Below are positions 57,172 to 64,000 of a stretch of 64,000 nt of DNA, one piece after another. A model generated the notes under the pieces. That model ran no database searches. It worked only from the letters and a program-made list of their open reading frames with translations, and was not told the origin of the DNA. The stretch covers positions 62,001 through 126,000 of the forward strand of contig MKUP01000022.1 of assembly GCA_001898625.1 (NCBI GenBank), read 5' to 3'. Numbering within the stretch: position 1 is the first letter of the stretch; the number at the start of each line of letters is the position of its first letter. The position numbers and the translations under genes are program-made. The stretch is from Burkholderiales bacterium 67-32. GTDB taxonomy: Bacteria > Pseudomonadota > Gammaproteobacteria > Burkholderiales > Burkholderiaceae_B.

Positions 57172-58086
57172 ATGCCCGCTATCCTGAACACCACGCGCAG
57201 CCATCTCGACTGGCTGGAATCCGAAGCCATCTTCATCATGCGCGAAGTCGCGGCCGAATGCGCCCGGCCCGTGCTGCTGTTTTCTGGCGGCAAGGATTCC
57301 TGCGTGCTGCTCAGGCTGGCGGAGAAGGCCTTCCGGCCGGGCAAGTTCCCGTTCCCGCTGATGCACATCGACACCGGGCACAACTTCGACGAGGTCATCG
57401 CCTTCCGCGATGTCCGCGCCGCCGAGCTGGGCGAGCAACTGATCGTGCGTAGCGTCGAGGACTCCATCGCGCGCGGCTCGGTCGTGCTGCGCAAGGAGAC
57501 CGATTCGCGCAACGCCGCGCAGGCGGTCACGCTGCTGGAGTCCATCGAGGAGTTCGGCTTCGACGCCTGCATAGGCGGCGCCCGCCGGGACGAGGAAAAG
57601 GCGCGGGCCAAGGAGCGCATCTTCTCGTTCCGCGACGAGTTCGGCCAATGGAATCCCAAGGCCCAGCGCCCCGAAGTCTGGAACCTGTACAACACGCGGG
57701 TCCACGCCGGCGAGAACATGCGCGTGTTCCCGATCTCGAACTGGACCGAGCTGGACGTGTGGCAATACATCGCGCGCGAGAACCTCGCGCTGCCGTCGAT
57801 CTACTACGCGCACCAGCGCGACGTGGTCCGGCGCAAGGGCCTCCTGGTGCCGGTGACGCCGCTCACCCCGCCGCAGGACGGCGAATCGGTCGAGAACCTG
57901 ACGGTGCGCTTCCGCACCGTGGGCGACATCTCGTGCACCTGCCCGGTAGCCTCCGAGGCCGCGGATCCGCTGGCCATCATCGCCGAGACCGCGGTGACGG
58001 ACATCACCGAGCGCGGCGCCACCCGGATGGACGACCAGACCTCGGAAGCCTCGATGGAGCGCCGCAAGAAGGAAGGATATTTCTGA
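57172..58086 (+). CDS. cysD: sulfate adenylyltransferase subunit 2
   Basis: This 304-residue N-type ATP-pyrophosphatase makes APS from sulfate and ATP. It has the PP-loop LLFSGGKDSCVLLRLAEKAF and the characteristic MHIDTGHNFDEVIAFRD. NLYNTRVHAGENMRVFPISN and TVGDISCTCPVASEA follow. CysN supplies GTP-driven energy. It begins 3 bases after cysH and shares one base with the cysN start (TGATG). Confidence 0.97.
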   Translation: MPAILNTTRSHLDWLESEAIFIMREVAAECARPVLLFSGGKDSCVLLRLAEKAFRPGKFPFPLMHIDTGHNFDEVIAFRDVRAAELGEQLIVRSVEDSIARGSVVLRKETDSRNAAQAVTLLESIEEFGFDACIGGARRDEEKARAKERIFSFRDEFGQWNPKAQRPEVWNLYNTRVHAGENMRVFPISNWTELDVWQYIARENLALPSIYYAHQRDVVRRKGLLVPVTPLTPPQDGESVENLTVRFRTVGDISCTCPVASEAADPLAIIAETAVTDITERGATRMDDQTSEASMERRKKEGYF

Positions 58087-59405
58087 TGAACGCCATGACC
58101 GATTCCGCATTCTTCTCCGCCGCCGACAAGGGCGTGCTGCGCCTGATCACCGCCGGTTCGGTGGACGACGGCAAGTCGACCCTGATCGGCCGGCTGCTGT
58201 ACGACAGCAAGGGCATCTTCGCCGATCAGCTCGACGCGATCTCGCGCGCCAAGTACAAGCGCACGGTGGGCGACACCATCGACCTGTCGCTGCTGACCGA
58301 CGGGCTCGAGGCCGAGCGCGAGCAGGGCATCACGATCGACGTGGCGTACCGCTATTTCTCGACGCCGGCGCGCAAGTTCATCATCGCCGACGCCCCCGGG
58401 CACGAGCAGTACACGCGCAACATGGTGACCGGCGCGTCCACGGCCGACGTCGCGATCATCCTGATCGACGCGACCCGGGCGGCGGACGGCCAGTTGCTGA
58501 CGCAGACCAAGCGCCACAGCACGCTGGCGCACCTGCTGGGCATCCGCCACATCGTGGTGGCGGTCAACAAGATGGATCTGGTCGACTGGGACCGCGAGGT
58601 GTTCGAGCGCATCCGCGACGCCTATGCGGCGCTGGCCACGAAGCTGGGCATTGCCGGCTTCCATGTCCTGCCGCTGTCGGCGCTGACGGGCGACAATGTC
58701 GTCGACAAGTCCGAACGCACGCCTTGGTATCAGGGGCCGGCCTTGCTCGAACTGCTGGAGGCGCTGGACGCGCGTACGGATGATTCGGGGAAGGCCTTGC
58801 GCTTTCCGGTGCAATTGGTCGCGCGCCATGGCGGCGACCGGGCCGACGATTTCCGCGGCTATATGGGGCAACTGGCCAGCGGTTCGCTGGCCGTGGGCGA
58901 CCGCGTGTTGGTCCAGCCCTCGGGCGTGGCGGCGACGGTGAAGTCGCTGGTTGTCCATGGGGGAGAGGTGGAGGGCGCCATCGCCGGCGATTCCGTCACC
59001 GTCGTGCTGGACGAGGACGTGGACGTGTCGCGCGGCGACGTGCTGGTGCACGCGTCGGCGCCGGCCTTTGTCGCACGGCAGTTCCAGGCCGAGATCTGCT
59101 GGCTGGATACGCAGGCCCTGAATCCCGCGCGCAAGTACCTGCTCAAGCACGGCACCCGCCTGACCTCGGCCAGGATCAAGTCGGTACTGGCGCGGCGCGA
59201 CATCCACGAACTCGGGGAAGTCCCGGCGGCCGACACGCCGTTCGCGATGAACGACATCGGCCGCGTGGAAATCGCCACCCGCGACGCGCTGGCGCTGGAC
59301 GCCTACGACGACATCGCGGCCACCGGCGCCTTCATTTTGATCGACGAGGCCACACACCAGACGGCCGCGGCCGGATTGATCAGGCTGTCTCTTGCGCAGG
59401 CCTGA
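58086..59405 (+). CDS. cysN: sulfate adenylyltransferase subunit 1 (GTPase)
   Basis: This 439-residue translation-factor-type GTPase couples GTP hydrolysis to APS synthesis. G1 is GSVDDGKSTLIGRLLYDSKG, G3 ADAPGHEQYTRNMVTGAS and G4 NKMD, followed by two beta-barrel domains. It ends without the CysC-type APS-kinase fusion, so PAPS is not made here, in keeping with the APS-type CysH. The ATG at 58086 uses the last base of the cysD stop. Confidence 0.96.
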   Translation: MNAMTDSAFFSAADKGVLRLITAGSVDDGKSTLIGRLLYDSKGIFADQLDAISRAKYKRTVGDTIDLSLLTDGLEAEREQGITIDVAYRYFSTPARKFIIADAPGHEQYTRNMVTGASTADVAIILIDATRAADGQLLTQTKRHSTLAHLLGIRHIVVAVNKMDLVDWDREVFERIRDAYAALATKLGIAGFHVLPLSALTGDNVVDKSERTPWYQGPALLELLEALDARTDDSGKALRFPVQLVARHGGDRADDFRGYMGQLASGSLAVGDRVLVQPSGVAATVKSLVVHGGEVEGAIAGDSVTVVLDEDVDVSRGDVLVHASAPAFVARQFQAEICWLDTQALNPARKYLLKHGTRLTSARIKSVLARRDIHELGEVPAADTPFAMNDIGRVEIATRDALALDAYDDIAATGAFILIDEATHQTAAAGLIRLSLAQA

Positions 59406-59412
59406 CGCGCGG

Positions 59413-59799
59413 CTAGCGGGGTTCCGGCCGCCGCCATAGCCACACGGCCACCGTCAGCATGATGGCGGTGGACAGCCCGGCCGCCCAGCGCGGCACGGGG
59501 GCGATGAAGAGGATGGCGGCGCACAGGACCATGGTGAGGGTGGCGCTCCATTTGGCGCGGCGGCTGACGGAGTGGTCGGTGCGCCAGTTGCGGATCATGG
59601 CGCCGAAGACCGGGTGGCGTTCCAGCCAGGCCAGCAGGCGGGGCGATCCCCGGGCCGCGAACCAGGCGGCCATCAGGATGAAGACCGTGGTCGGCAGGCC
59701 CGGCACGAAGATGCCGACGATGCCCAGCGCCAGGCACAGCAGCGCCGCCAGCAGCATCAGGCCGCGGACGACGAGGCCGGGATCGGACGGGGGTTTCAC
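59413..59799 (-). CDS. YbaN family (DUF454) inner-membrane protein
   Basis: This 128-residue protein starts with GTG (GTGAAACCC). It has about three or four helices, with LGIVGIFVPGLPTTVFILMAA and AAWFAARGSPRLLAWLERHP, the YbaN/DUF454 signature. Function is unknown. The start overlaps the helicase stop by four bases (GTGA), so its translation depends on the helicase upstream on the minus strand. It converges with cysN (7 bases between stops). Confidence 0.83.
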   Translation of the reverse strand: MKPPSDPGLVVRGLMLLAALLCLALGIVGIFVPGLPTTVFILMAAWFAARGSPRLLAWLERHPVFGAMIRNWRTDHSVSRRAKWSATLTMVLCAAILFIAPVPRWAAGLSTAIMLTVAVWLWRRPEPR

Positions 59800-61943
59800 G
59801 ACCGGCCCGGGCCGTCGTCGGCGGGCAGCCACTTGGCGAAGAGCCGGCGTGGCATGGCCGGCGAGATCCACCATTTGCGCTGCACGTTGTCCCACTGCGC
59901 GCCCAACTGTTTGGCCGCGTCCTTTTCGCCGTAGGGCACGTCCAGGTAGACGCGGGGCGGCGCGGCTGGCGCGACGGCGGCGGCGGGCCGGGCGCGTGCG
60001 GACGCGCGCGCCGCCGGCAGGTCCAGCGCGCGAATGAAATGACTGTCGTGGCCCTGCGGCGTGTACAGGAACAGCTTCTCGCTGGTCCGCGTCATGGCGA
60101 CGTAGAACAGCCGGCGTTCCTCGGCCGGATCGGCGTGCGCCTGCGGGAACTCGCCGTCGGCGATGAAGGGCATGTGCACGAAGCGCCATTCCTTGCCTTT
60201 GGCTGCGCGCGCGGTGGTCAGGACGAGCGGCTGCCGGTTCTTCTTCAGCGTACCGCTGCGGCGCTGGGCCTGGTGCAGGTGGTCCAGCAGGCCGGTGGCA
60301 TCCAGGCCGGTGCCACGGGCATAGGCGATGAAACCGTCGATGGAGCGGGTGACCGCCTGGGCGTCCAGCCGGTGCACGAACAGGCGCCGCGTGACGTCGG
60401 CCAGTTGCAACTGCGCCGCTGCGTGGGCCAGCAGCTCGCCCGCGGAAAGCGAGGACGCCTGGGCGATGAGATGGTCGCAGACCTCGGCGAAGCGGGCGCG
60501 CCACCGGCGGGTGGCGGGATCCACCGTTTCCTGCGCGTCAGTGGTGCGGCTGAGCCGGCCGCTGTAGAAATAGCGGATGGTCTCGGGATCGGTCGCGATG
60601 GTGCGTTCGGCGTCCGCCCACTCGCTTTCCGTATAGTCCAGTCCCGCGAACAGGCCCAGCGCCCGCAGGATGGCCTTGACGTCGCCGCGTTCGCGCACCG
60701 GAGCCATCGATAGCCGGGCGATGTGCAGGATGCCGCGCAGCATCAGGATCTCGATGCGATCGAGATAGCTCTGGCAGCCGTCCATGGCATAGGGTAGGTC
60801 GCGCGCGATCAACGCGTTCTCCAGGGCGATGCTCTGGTGCGCGTCGCGCAGCACCACGGCGCAGTCGGCCAGGCTGCGCACGGCGCCCGACTCGACCAGG
60901 CCTGCCAGCGCATCGGCCACCTGGCGGCAGCAGTCGTCTCCCGGCTCCGTGCCGTAGCGCAAGACTTCGACCTCGGTATCTTCCGCCCGTCCGGACTGGA
61001 ATACCTGGGCCGTCAGGGCCTGGGCGCAAGCGCCCAGTGTCGGACCGCAGCGGAACGAGTTGGTCAGCGGCAGGCGCCGCGTGCCGGGGAAAAGATGCTC
61101 GAAGGCCTCGCCCATGTAGCGGGGATCGGCGCCGTTCCACGAGTGGACGACCTGCTCCTTGTCGCCGGCCGCGATGATGCGGGTACGCGGGCCGGTCAGC
61201 TTGCGCAGCAGACTGATCTGGGCCGCGTTGGCATCGTGCCATTCGTCCGCCACGACCAGCGCGGGGCAGGGCAGGGACACGATCTCGCCCAGCTCATCGG
61301 CAATGGCCAGCACGTCGGTGACGAGATCGTGCTCGCTCTGGAACGCGAAATGGCCGGCATCGATCCGGCGCAGCCGTTCGTAGGTGCGGCAGATGGACAG
61401 CAGTCCGCGCGGCAGGTCGAACTCGTCGGCCAGTTCGGCGTCGGCGGCGTCCTCGAAGCGGGCGAAGGCCAGCGTGCCCTTGAGCCGGGACAACTGGTTG
61501 ATCACGATCTCGGCATGCAGGTTGTTCAGGTCGTAGCCGTATTCCCGGTCCGCCTGCGGGTCGGCCGCGGCTTCCTCGATGGCCTCGAACACGCAGGGCC
61601 GCATGGCCTCGGCGTCGGACAGGTAGTCCTCGGCGCCGTCGATCAGGCCTTGCGCCTGCCAGTCGGCCAGCAGGCCGCGTGCGAACTCCGCATAGGTGGC
61701 GACCCGGATCGAGCGCGACGCGCCGGCCTGAGCCAGGCGCTGCAGGAAGACCTGCCGCGCGGCTTCGGTGAAAACCAGTGCGAGGATGCCGTCGGCCGGC
61801 GTGCCCTGGCGCTCGCGATAGGCCACGCACTGGGCCAGGGTCGTGGTCTTGCCCGAGCCTGCCACGGCGTCGATCAGCAGGAATTGGCCGGCTTGCGAGA
61901 CGATCTGCCGCTGTTCCGGCGTCAGCAATAAGGGGGAACTCAT
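59796..61943 (-). CDS. UvrD/Rep-like superfamily 1 helicase with DUF5710-like C-terminal domain
   Basis: This 715-residue protein has Walker A DAVAGSGKTTTLAQ (about 25-38). Motif II is DEWHD (233-237), where UvrD-type helicases usually have DExQD. Motif III is AAGDKEQVVHSWNGADP, motif IV/V region TTARAAKGKEWRFVHMP, and motif VI RLFYVAMTRTSEKL. The C-terminal 60 residues (from about 655) match the DUF5710 pattern, YLDVPYGEKDAAKQLGAQWD followed by KWWIS. That domain is found on plasmid primases and helicases. It may handle damaged or foreign DNA. It is coupled to YbaN by a 4-base overlap. Confidence 0.85.
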   Translation of the reverse strand: MSSPLLLTPEQRQIVSQAGQFLLIDAVAGSGKTTTLAQCVAYRERQGTPADGILALVFTEAARQVFLQRLAQAGASRSIRVATYAEFARGLLADWQAQGLIDGAEDYLSDAEAMRPCVFEAIEEAAADPQADREYGYDLNNLHAEIVINQLSRLKGTLAFARFEDAADAELADEFDLPRGLLSICRTYERLRRIDAGHFAFQSEHDLVTDVLAIADELGEIVSLPCPALVVADEWHDANAAQISLLRKLTGPRTRIIAAGDKEQVVHSWNGADPRYMGEAFEHLFPGTRRLPLTNSFRCGPTLGACAQALTAQVFQSGRAEDTEVEVLRYGTEPGDDCCRQVADALAGLVESGAVRSLADCAVVLRDAHQSIALENALIARDLPYAMDGCQSYLDRIEILMLRGILHIARLSMAPVRERGDVKAILRALGLFAGLDYTESEWADAERTIATDPETIRYFYSGRLSRTTDAQETVDPATRRWRARFAEVCDHLIAQASSLSAGELLAHAAAQLQLADVTRRLFVHRLDAQAVTRSIDGFIAYARGTGLDATGLLDHLHQAQRRSGTLKKNRQPLVLTTARAAKGKEWRFVHMPFIADGEFPQAHADPAEERRLFYVAMTRTSEKLFLYTPQGHDSHFIRALDLPAARASARARPAAAVAPAAPPRVYLDVPYGEKDAAKQLGAQWDNVQRKWWISPAMPRRLFAKWLPADDGPGRS

Positions 61944-61993
61944 GGCCGGAAGTGTAAACCGCCGGCCTGAGTGCGGACAGTTCGCCGCGGCGC

Positions 61994-63058
61994 TCAGAAC
62001 TGATGGTTGATACCGACGCTGAACGCGCGGTTGCCCGCCGTCATGTTGCCGATGTCGTTGGCGTTCCACACCCGGTAGAACCCCGTGGGCGAGGTGTTGG
62101 AGGCCTTGTTGTCGATATAGGCGTACGACGTGTACAGGCTGGTGCGCTTGGACAGCGAATAGACGTAGCCGATCGCGTATTGCTGCGCGTCGAAGTTGTC
62201 GGCCGACCGGTCGTTCTTGTTGATGTAGGAAAGGATCAGCCGCCCCTGGCCGATCGGCACCACCGCGCCCACCAGAAGGTCCTGGGACTTGTAGTTGGGC
62301 GTGCCGGGCACGATGGCGCCGCGGTTGATGACGTAGTTCAGGTAGCCGATCACCGGACCGAAGTCGTAGCGGATGCCCAGGAAGGTTTCCTTCGCGTCCT
62401 TGCCCGGGCCGTTCGCGTCCTTAGCGTTGGCGTAGGCGATCTTGCCGCGGAACGGTCCGCGCACATAGCCCAGCGCGGCGCCGTACTGGTCGTTCTGGCT
62501 GCCGTTCGTGGTCTCGCCCGGTGCGTACGACGCTTCCAGTTCCAGGCCGTGCAGCGACGGCGAGTTGTATTTCACCGCGTTGTCGAAGCGGTTGCTGCCG
62601 CCGCGCCCGCCGGCCGAGATCATGTTGGCGGACGTGCCCGCCATGCCGGTCGAGAACGGGTCGAGTTCCGCCTGGGCCACGGCCAGCGTGGTGTATTGCC
62701 GGCCCAGCGTGAGGCGGCCATAGGGCGTGCCCAGCCCGACCAGCGCTTGCCGGCCGAACAGGGTGCCACCCTGGCCGGACATGCCGGTGTCCATCAGGAC
62801 GCCGGCCTCCAGCGCGAAAAAGGCGCTCATGCCCGAGCCCAGGTTCTCCTGGCCGCGGAAACCCAGGCGCGAGCCGGACATCATGCCGCTGGTGAGCTTG
62901 TTGCGCGAACCGTCGGCCGCGCCGCTTTCATGGACGAAGCCCATGTCGGCGATGCCGTACAGGGTGACGCCCGTGGTCTGGGCGTGGGCGGAGCCCGCGC
63001 CCGCCAGCAGGCAGGCGAACGCGTACCGCTTCATGGTGGTGTGACCGACCTTGAACAT
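61994..63058 (-). CDS. general (trimeric) porin
   Basis: This 354-residue outer-membrane protein has a signal peptide ending AGSAHA-QTTGVTLYGIADMG, the porin N-terminal strand. It also has the GFRGQENLGSGMSAFFALE motif and ends in FSVGINHQF, a C-terminal Phe as required for barrel assembly. It resembles beta-proteobacterial porins of the Omp_32/Gram-negative porin family. The ATG at 63058 is preceded by GGAAG; an ATG 8 codons later (63034) would give a shorter signal. A Bug receptor gene lies 97 bases upstream on the same strand. Confidence 0.93.
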   Translation of the reverse strand: MFKVGHTTMKRYAFACLLAGAGSAHAQTTGVTLYGIADMGFVHESGAADGSRNKLTSGMMSGSRLGFRGQENLGSGMSAFFALEAGVLMDTGMSGQGGTLFGRQALVGLGTPYGRLTLGRQYTTLAVAQAELDPFSTGMAGTSANMISAGGRGGSNRFDNAVKYNSPSLHGLELEASYAPGETTNGSQNDQYGAALGYVRGPFRGKIAYANAKDANGPGKDAKETFLGIRYDFGPVIGYLNYVINRGAIVPGTPNYKSQDLLVGAVVPIGQGRLILSYINKNDRSADNFDAQQYAIGYVYSLSKRTSLYTSYAYIDNKASNTSPTGFYRVWNANDIGNMTAGNRAFSVGINHQF

Positions 63059-63155
63059 TGTTGTCTTCCAAAGGAGAAAGCGTGCCCGTGGGTGGGCACA
63101 GCAGGGGAGGGGCGCGGGCGACCTGCCCCCCGGCGTGGTCGCCCGCGTACGGCGC

Positions 63156-64000
63156 TCAGTTGGCCTGGATGCCGAATTCCTTGATGATGCGGGCGTAGCG
63201 CGTGTCCTCGGCGGTGATGCGCCGGGCCAGCGCGTCGGGCGTGCCGCCCGTGGGCGTCAGTCCCATCACGGCCGCGCGGGAAACGATGTCCGGCATCCTG
63301 ATGATCTCGTTCACCGCCGCGTTCAACTTCTGCACGACCTCGGCCGGCAAGCCGCGCGGCCCGAGCAGGGCCTGCCAGGCGCCGACCTCGACGTTCTTGT
63401 AGCCCAGCTCGGCGAAGGTGGGGACCTCGGGCGCGAAGGGCGAACGCTGCGGGTCGGCCACGGCCAGCAGGTGCAGCTTGCCGTTGGCGACGTACGAGGT
63501 GATGGGGCCGAGGGTGGTGTACATCAGCGGGACCTGCCCGCCCACCAGGTCGACGATGGCCGGCGCGCTGCCGCGATACGGGATCTGGTTGATCCGGGTG
63601 CCCGCCGCCTTGTCGAACAGCTCCGCCAGGATGTGCATGGGCGATCCCGCGCCTGGGCTGGCATAGCTTTGCAGCGTGCCCGCCTTCACTCCCGCCACCA
63701 CGTCCTTGACCGACTTCACGCCGGATTGCTGGGAACTGGCCAGGAACAGCGACTGCGTGCCGATCTCGGCGATGGGCGTGAAGTCGGTCTGGGCGTTGTA
63801 GTCAGCGCCGGTGCCGGGCTTGAGGACGTGGGGCACGATGGCCAGTGTGTTGGGCGCCAGCAGCAGCGTGTAGCCGTCGGCGGTGGCCCGGGCCACGTAG
63901 GCGCTGCCGATCGAGCCGGCCGCGCCGCTGCGGTTCTCGACCACGACGGGCTGGCCCCATTTGGTGCTGAGCTTCTCGCCTATCCAGCGGGCCAGGACGT
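63156..64000 (-). CDS. Bug family solute receptor, C-terminal part (cut by window end)
   Basis: About 281 residues are visible; the signal peptide and start lie beyond 64000. The visible part shows GQPVVVENRSGAAGSIGSAY, PYRGSAPAIVDLVGGQVPLM and the PEVPTFAELGYKNVEVGAWQALLGP stretch read in pieces, typical of Bug receptors. It is upstream of the porin on the same strand, so porin and receptor could deliver the same carboxylate across the outer membrane and periplasm. No TctA/TctB genes are visible near it. Confidence 0.9.
   Translation of the reverse strand, partial: VLARWIGEKLSTKWGQPVVVENRSGAAGSIGSAYVARATADGYTLLLAPNTLAIVPHVLKPGTGADYNAQTDFTPIAEIGTQSLFLASSQQSGVKSVKDVVAGVKAGTLQSYASPGAGSPMHILAELFDKAAGTRINQIPYRGSAPAIVDLVGGQVPLMYTTLGPITSYVANGKLHLLAVADPQRSPFAPEVPTFAELGYKNVEVGAWQALLGPRGLPAEVVQKLNAAVNEIIRMPDIVSRAAVMGLTPTGGTPDALARRITAEDTRYARIIKEFGIQAN

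Noticed and set aside
55270-58110. 946-residue minus-strand open frame across cysA, cysH and cysD
   Set aside because: It spans three well-defined genes and their boundaries, and its composition is that of antisense GC-rich coding DNA.

Overview
The window is high-GC, densely coded chromosomal DNA from a betaproteobacterium. The gene content points to the Alcaligenaceae (Bordetella/Achromobacter group): at least four solute receptors of the Bug (tripartite tricarboxylate) family, the gyrA-serC-pheA-tyrA-aroA-cmk-rpsA-ihfB-lapA-lapB order, a beta-type tmRNA, glutamine instead of serine at GyrA position 83, and GC-rich dispersed intergenic repeats. This assignment rests on gene content and order, not on a search. 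I see no rRNA, tRNA, IS element, prophage or CRISPR array; the only stable RNA gene seen is ssrA.

Layout. Positions 1-6460: the start of a small secreted protein, rlmJ, then a probable catabolic island. The island holds a fumarylacetoacetate-hydrolase-family enzyme with a Bug receptor on the plus strand, and a carboxymuconolactone-decarboxylase-like protein, a second Bug receptor and a GntR regulator on the minus strand, plus a divergent second GntR regulator. Positions 6487-12167: a P-loop protein, the ahpC-ahpF peroxide-reduction pair with an OxyR-like site, a GST, and a pirin/DUF488/Ogt unit. Positions 12365-18118: a lipoprotein alpha/beta hydrolase, two small secreted proteins (one Rap1a-like), a GNAT acetyltransferase, and a 52-residue lipoprotein with a Tat-exported phospholipase C behind a Pho-box-like element. 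Positions 18245-22405: ssrA, gph, ubiG, an OmpA-domain protein and a deaminase.

Positions 22557-33030 are the conserved core block: gyrA, serine and aromatic amino-acid synthesis, cmk, rpsA and ihfB. Several of its genes overlap by a few bases and are probably translationally coupled. Positions 33190-37868 form a tight minus-strand operon encoding a four-domain rhodanese protein followed by a complete TctC-TctB-TctA transporter. Positions 38096-41902 carry lapA-lapB and the heptose genes rfaE1 and hldD, so LPS assembly control and LPS inner-core sugar supply are adjacent.

Positions 42054-49960 hold a ComEA-like protein, cysM, mltB, a histone-deacetylase-like amidohydrolase, etfBA, an acyl-CoA dehydrogenase and a small hydrolase. 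Positions 50187-59405 are an almost complete sulfate-assimilation regulon: a 1-Cys peroxiredoxin, DoxX, cysB on the opposite strand, then sbp-cysT-cysW-cysA-cysH-cysD-cysN. CysH has the APS-reductase iron-sulfur cysteines and no CysC is present, so the route is sulfate to APS to sulfite. Positions 59413-64000 hold a YbaN-like membrane protein coupled to a UvrD-like helicase with a DUF5710-like tail, a porin, and a Bug receptor cut by the window end.

The observations most worth follow-up are the rhodanese-TctCBA operon with one catalytic cysteine in four rhodanese folds, the Pho-box-like site before the lipoprotein-phospholipase pair, the perfect 9-bp palindrome containing a TATAAT before etfBA, the helically phased 10-bp repeats at 1307-1346, the three-hairpin rpsA leader without a Shine-Dalgarno sequence, and the helicase-DUF5710-YbaN unit.
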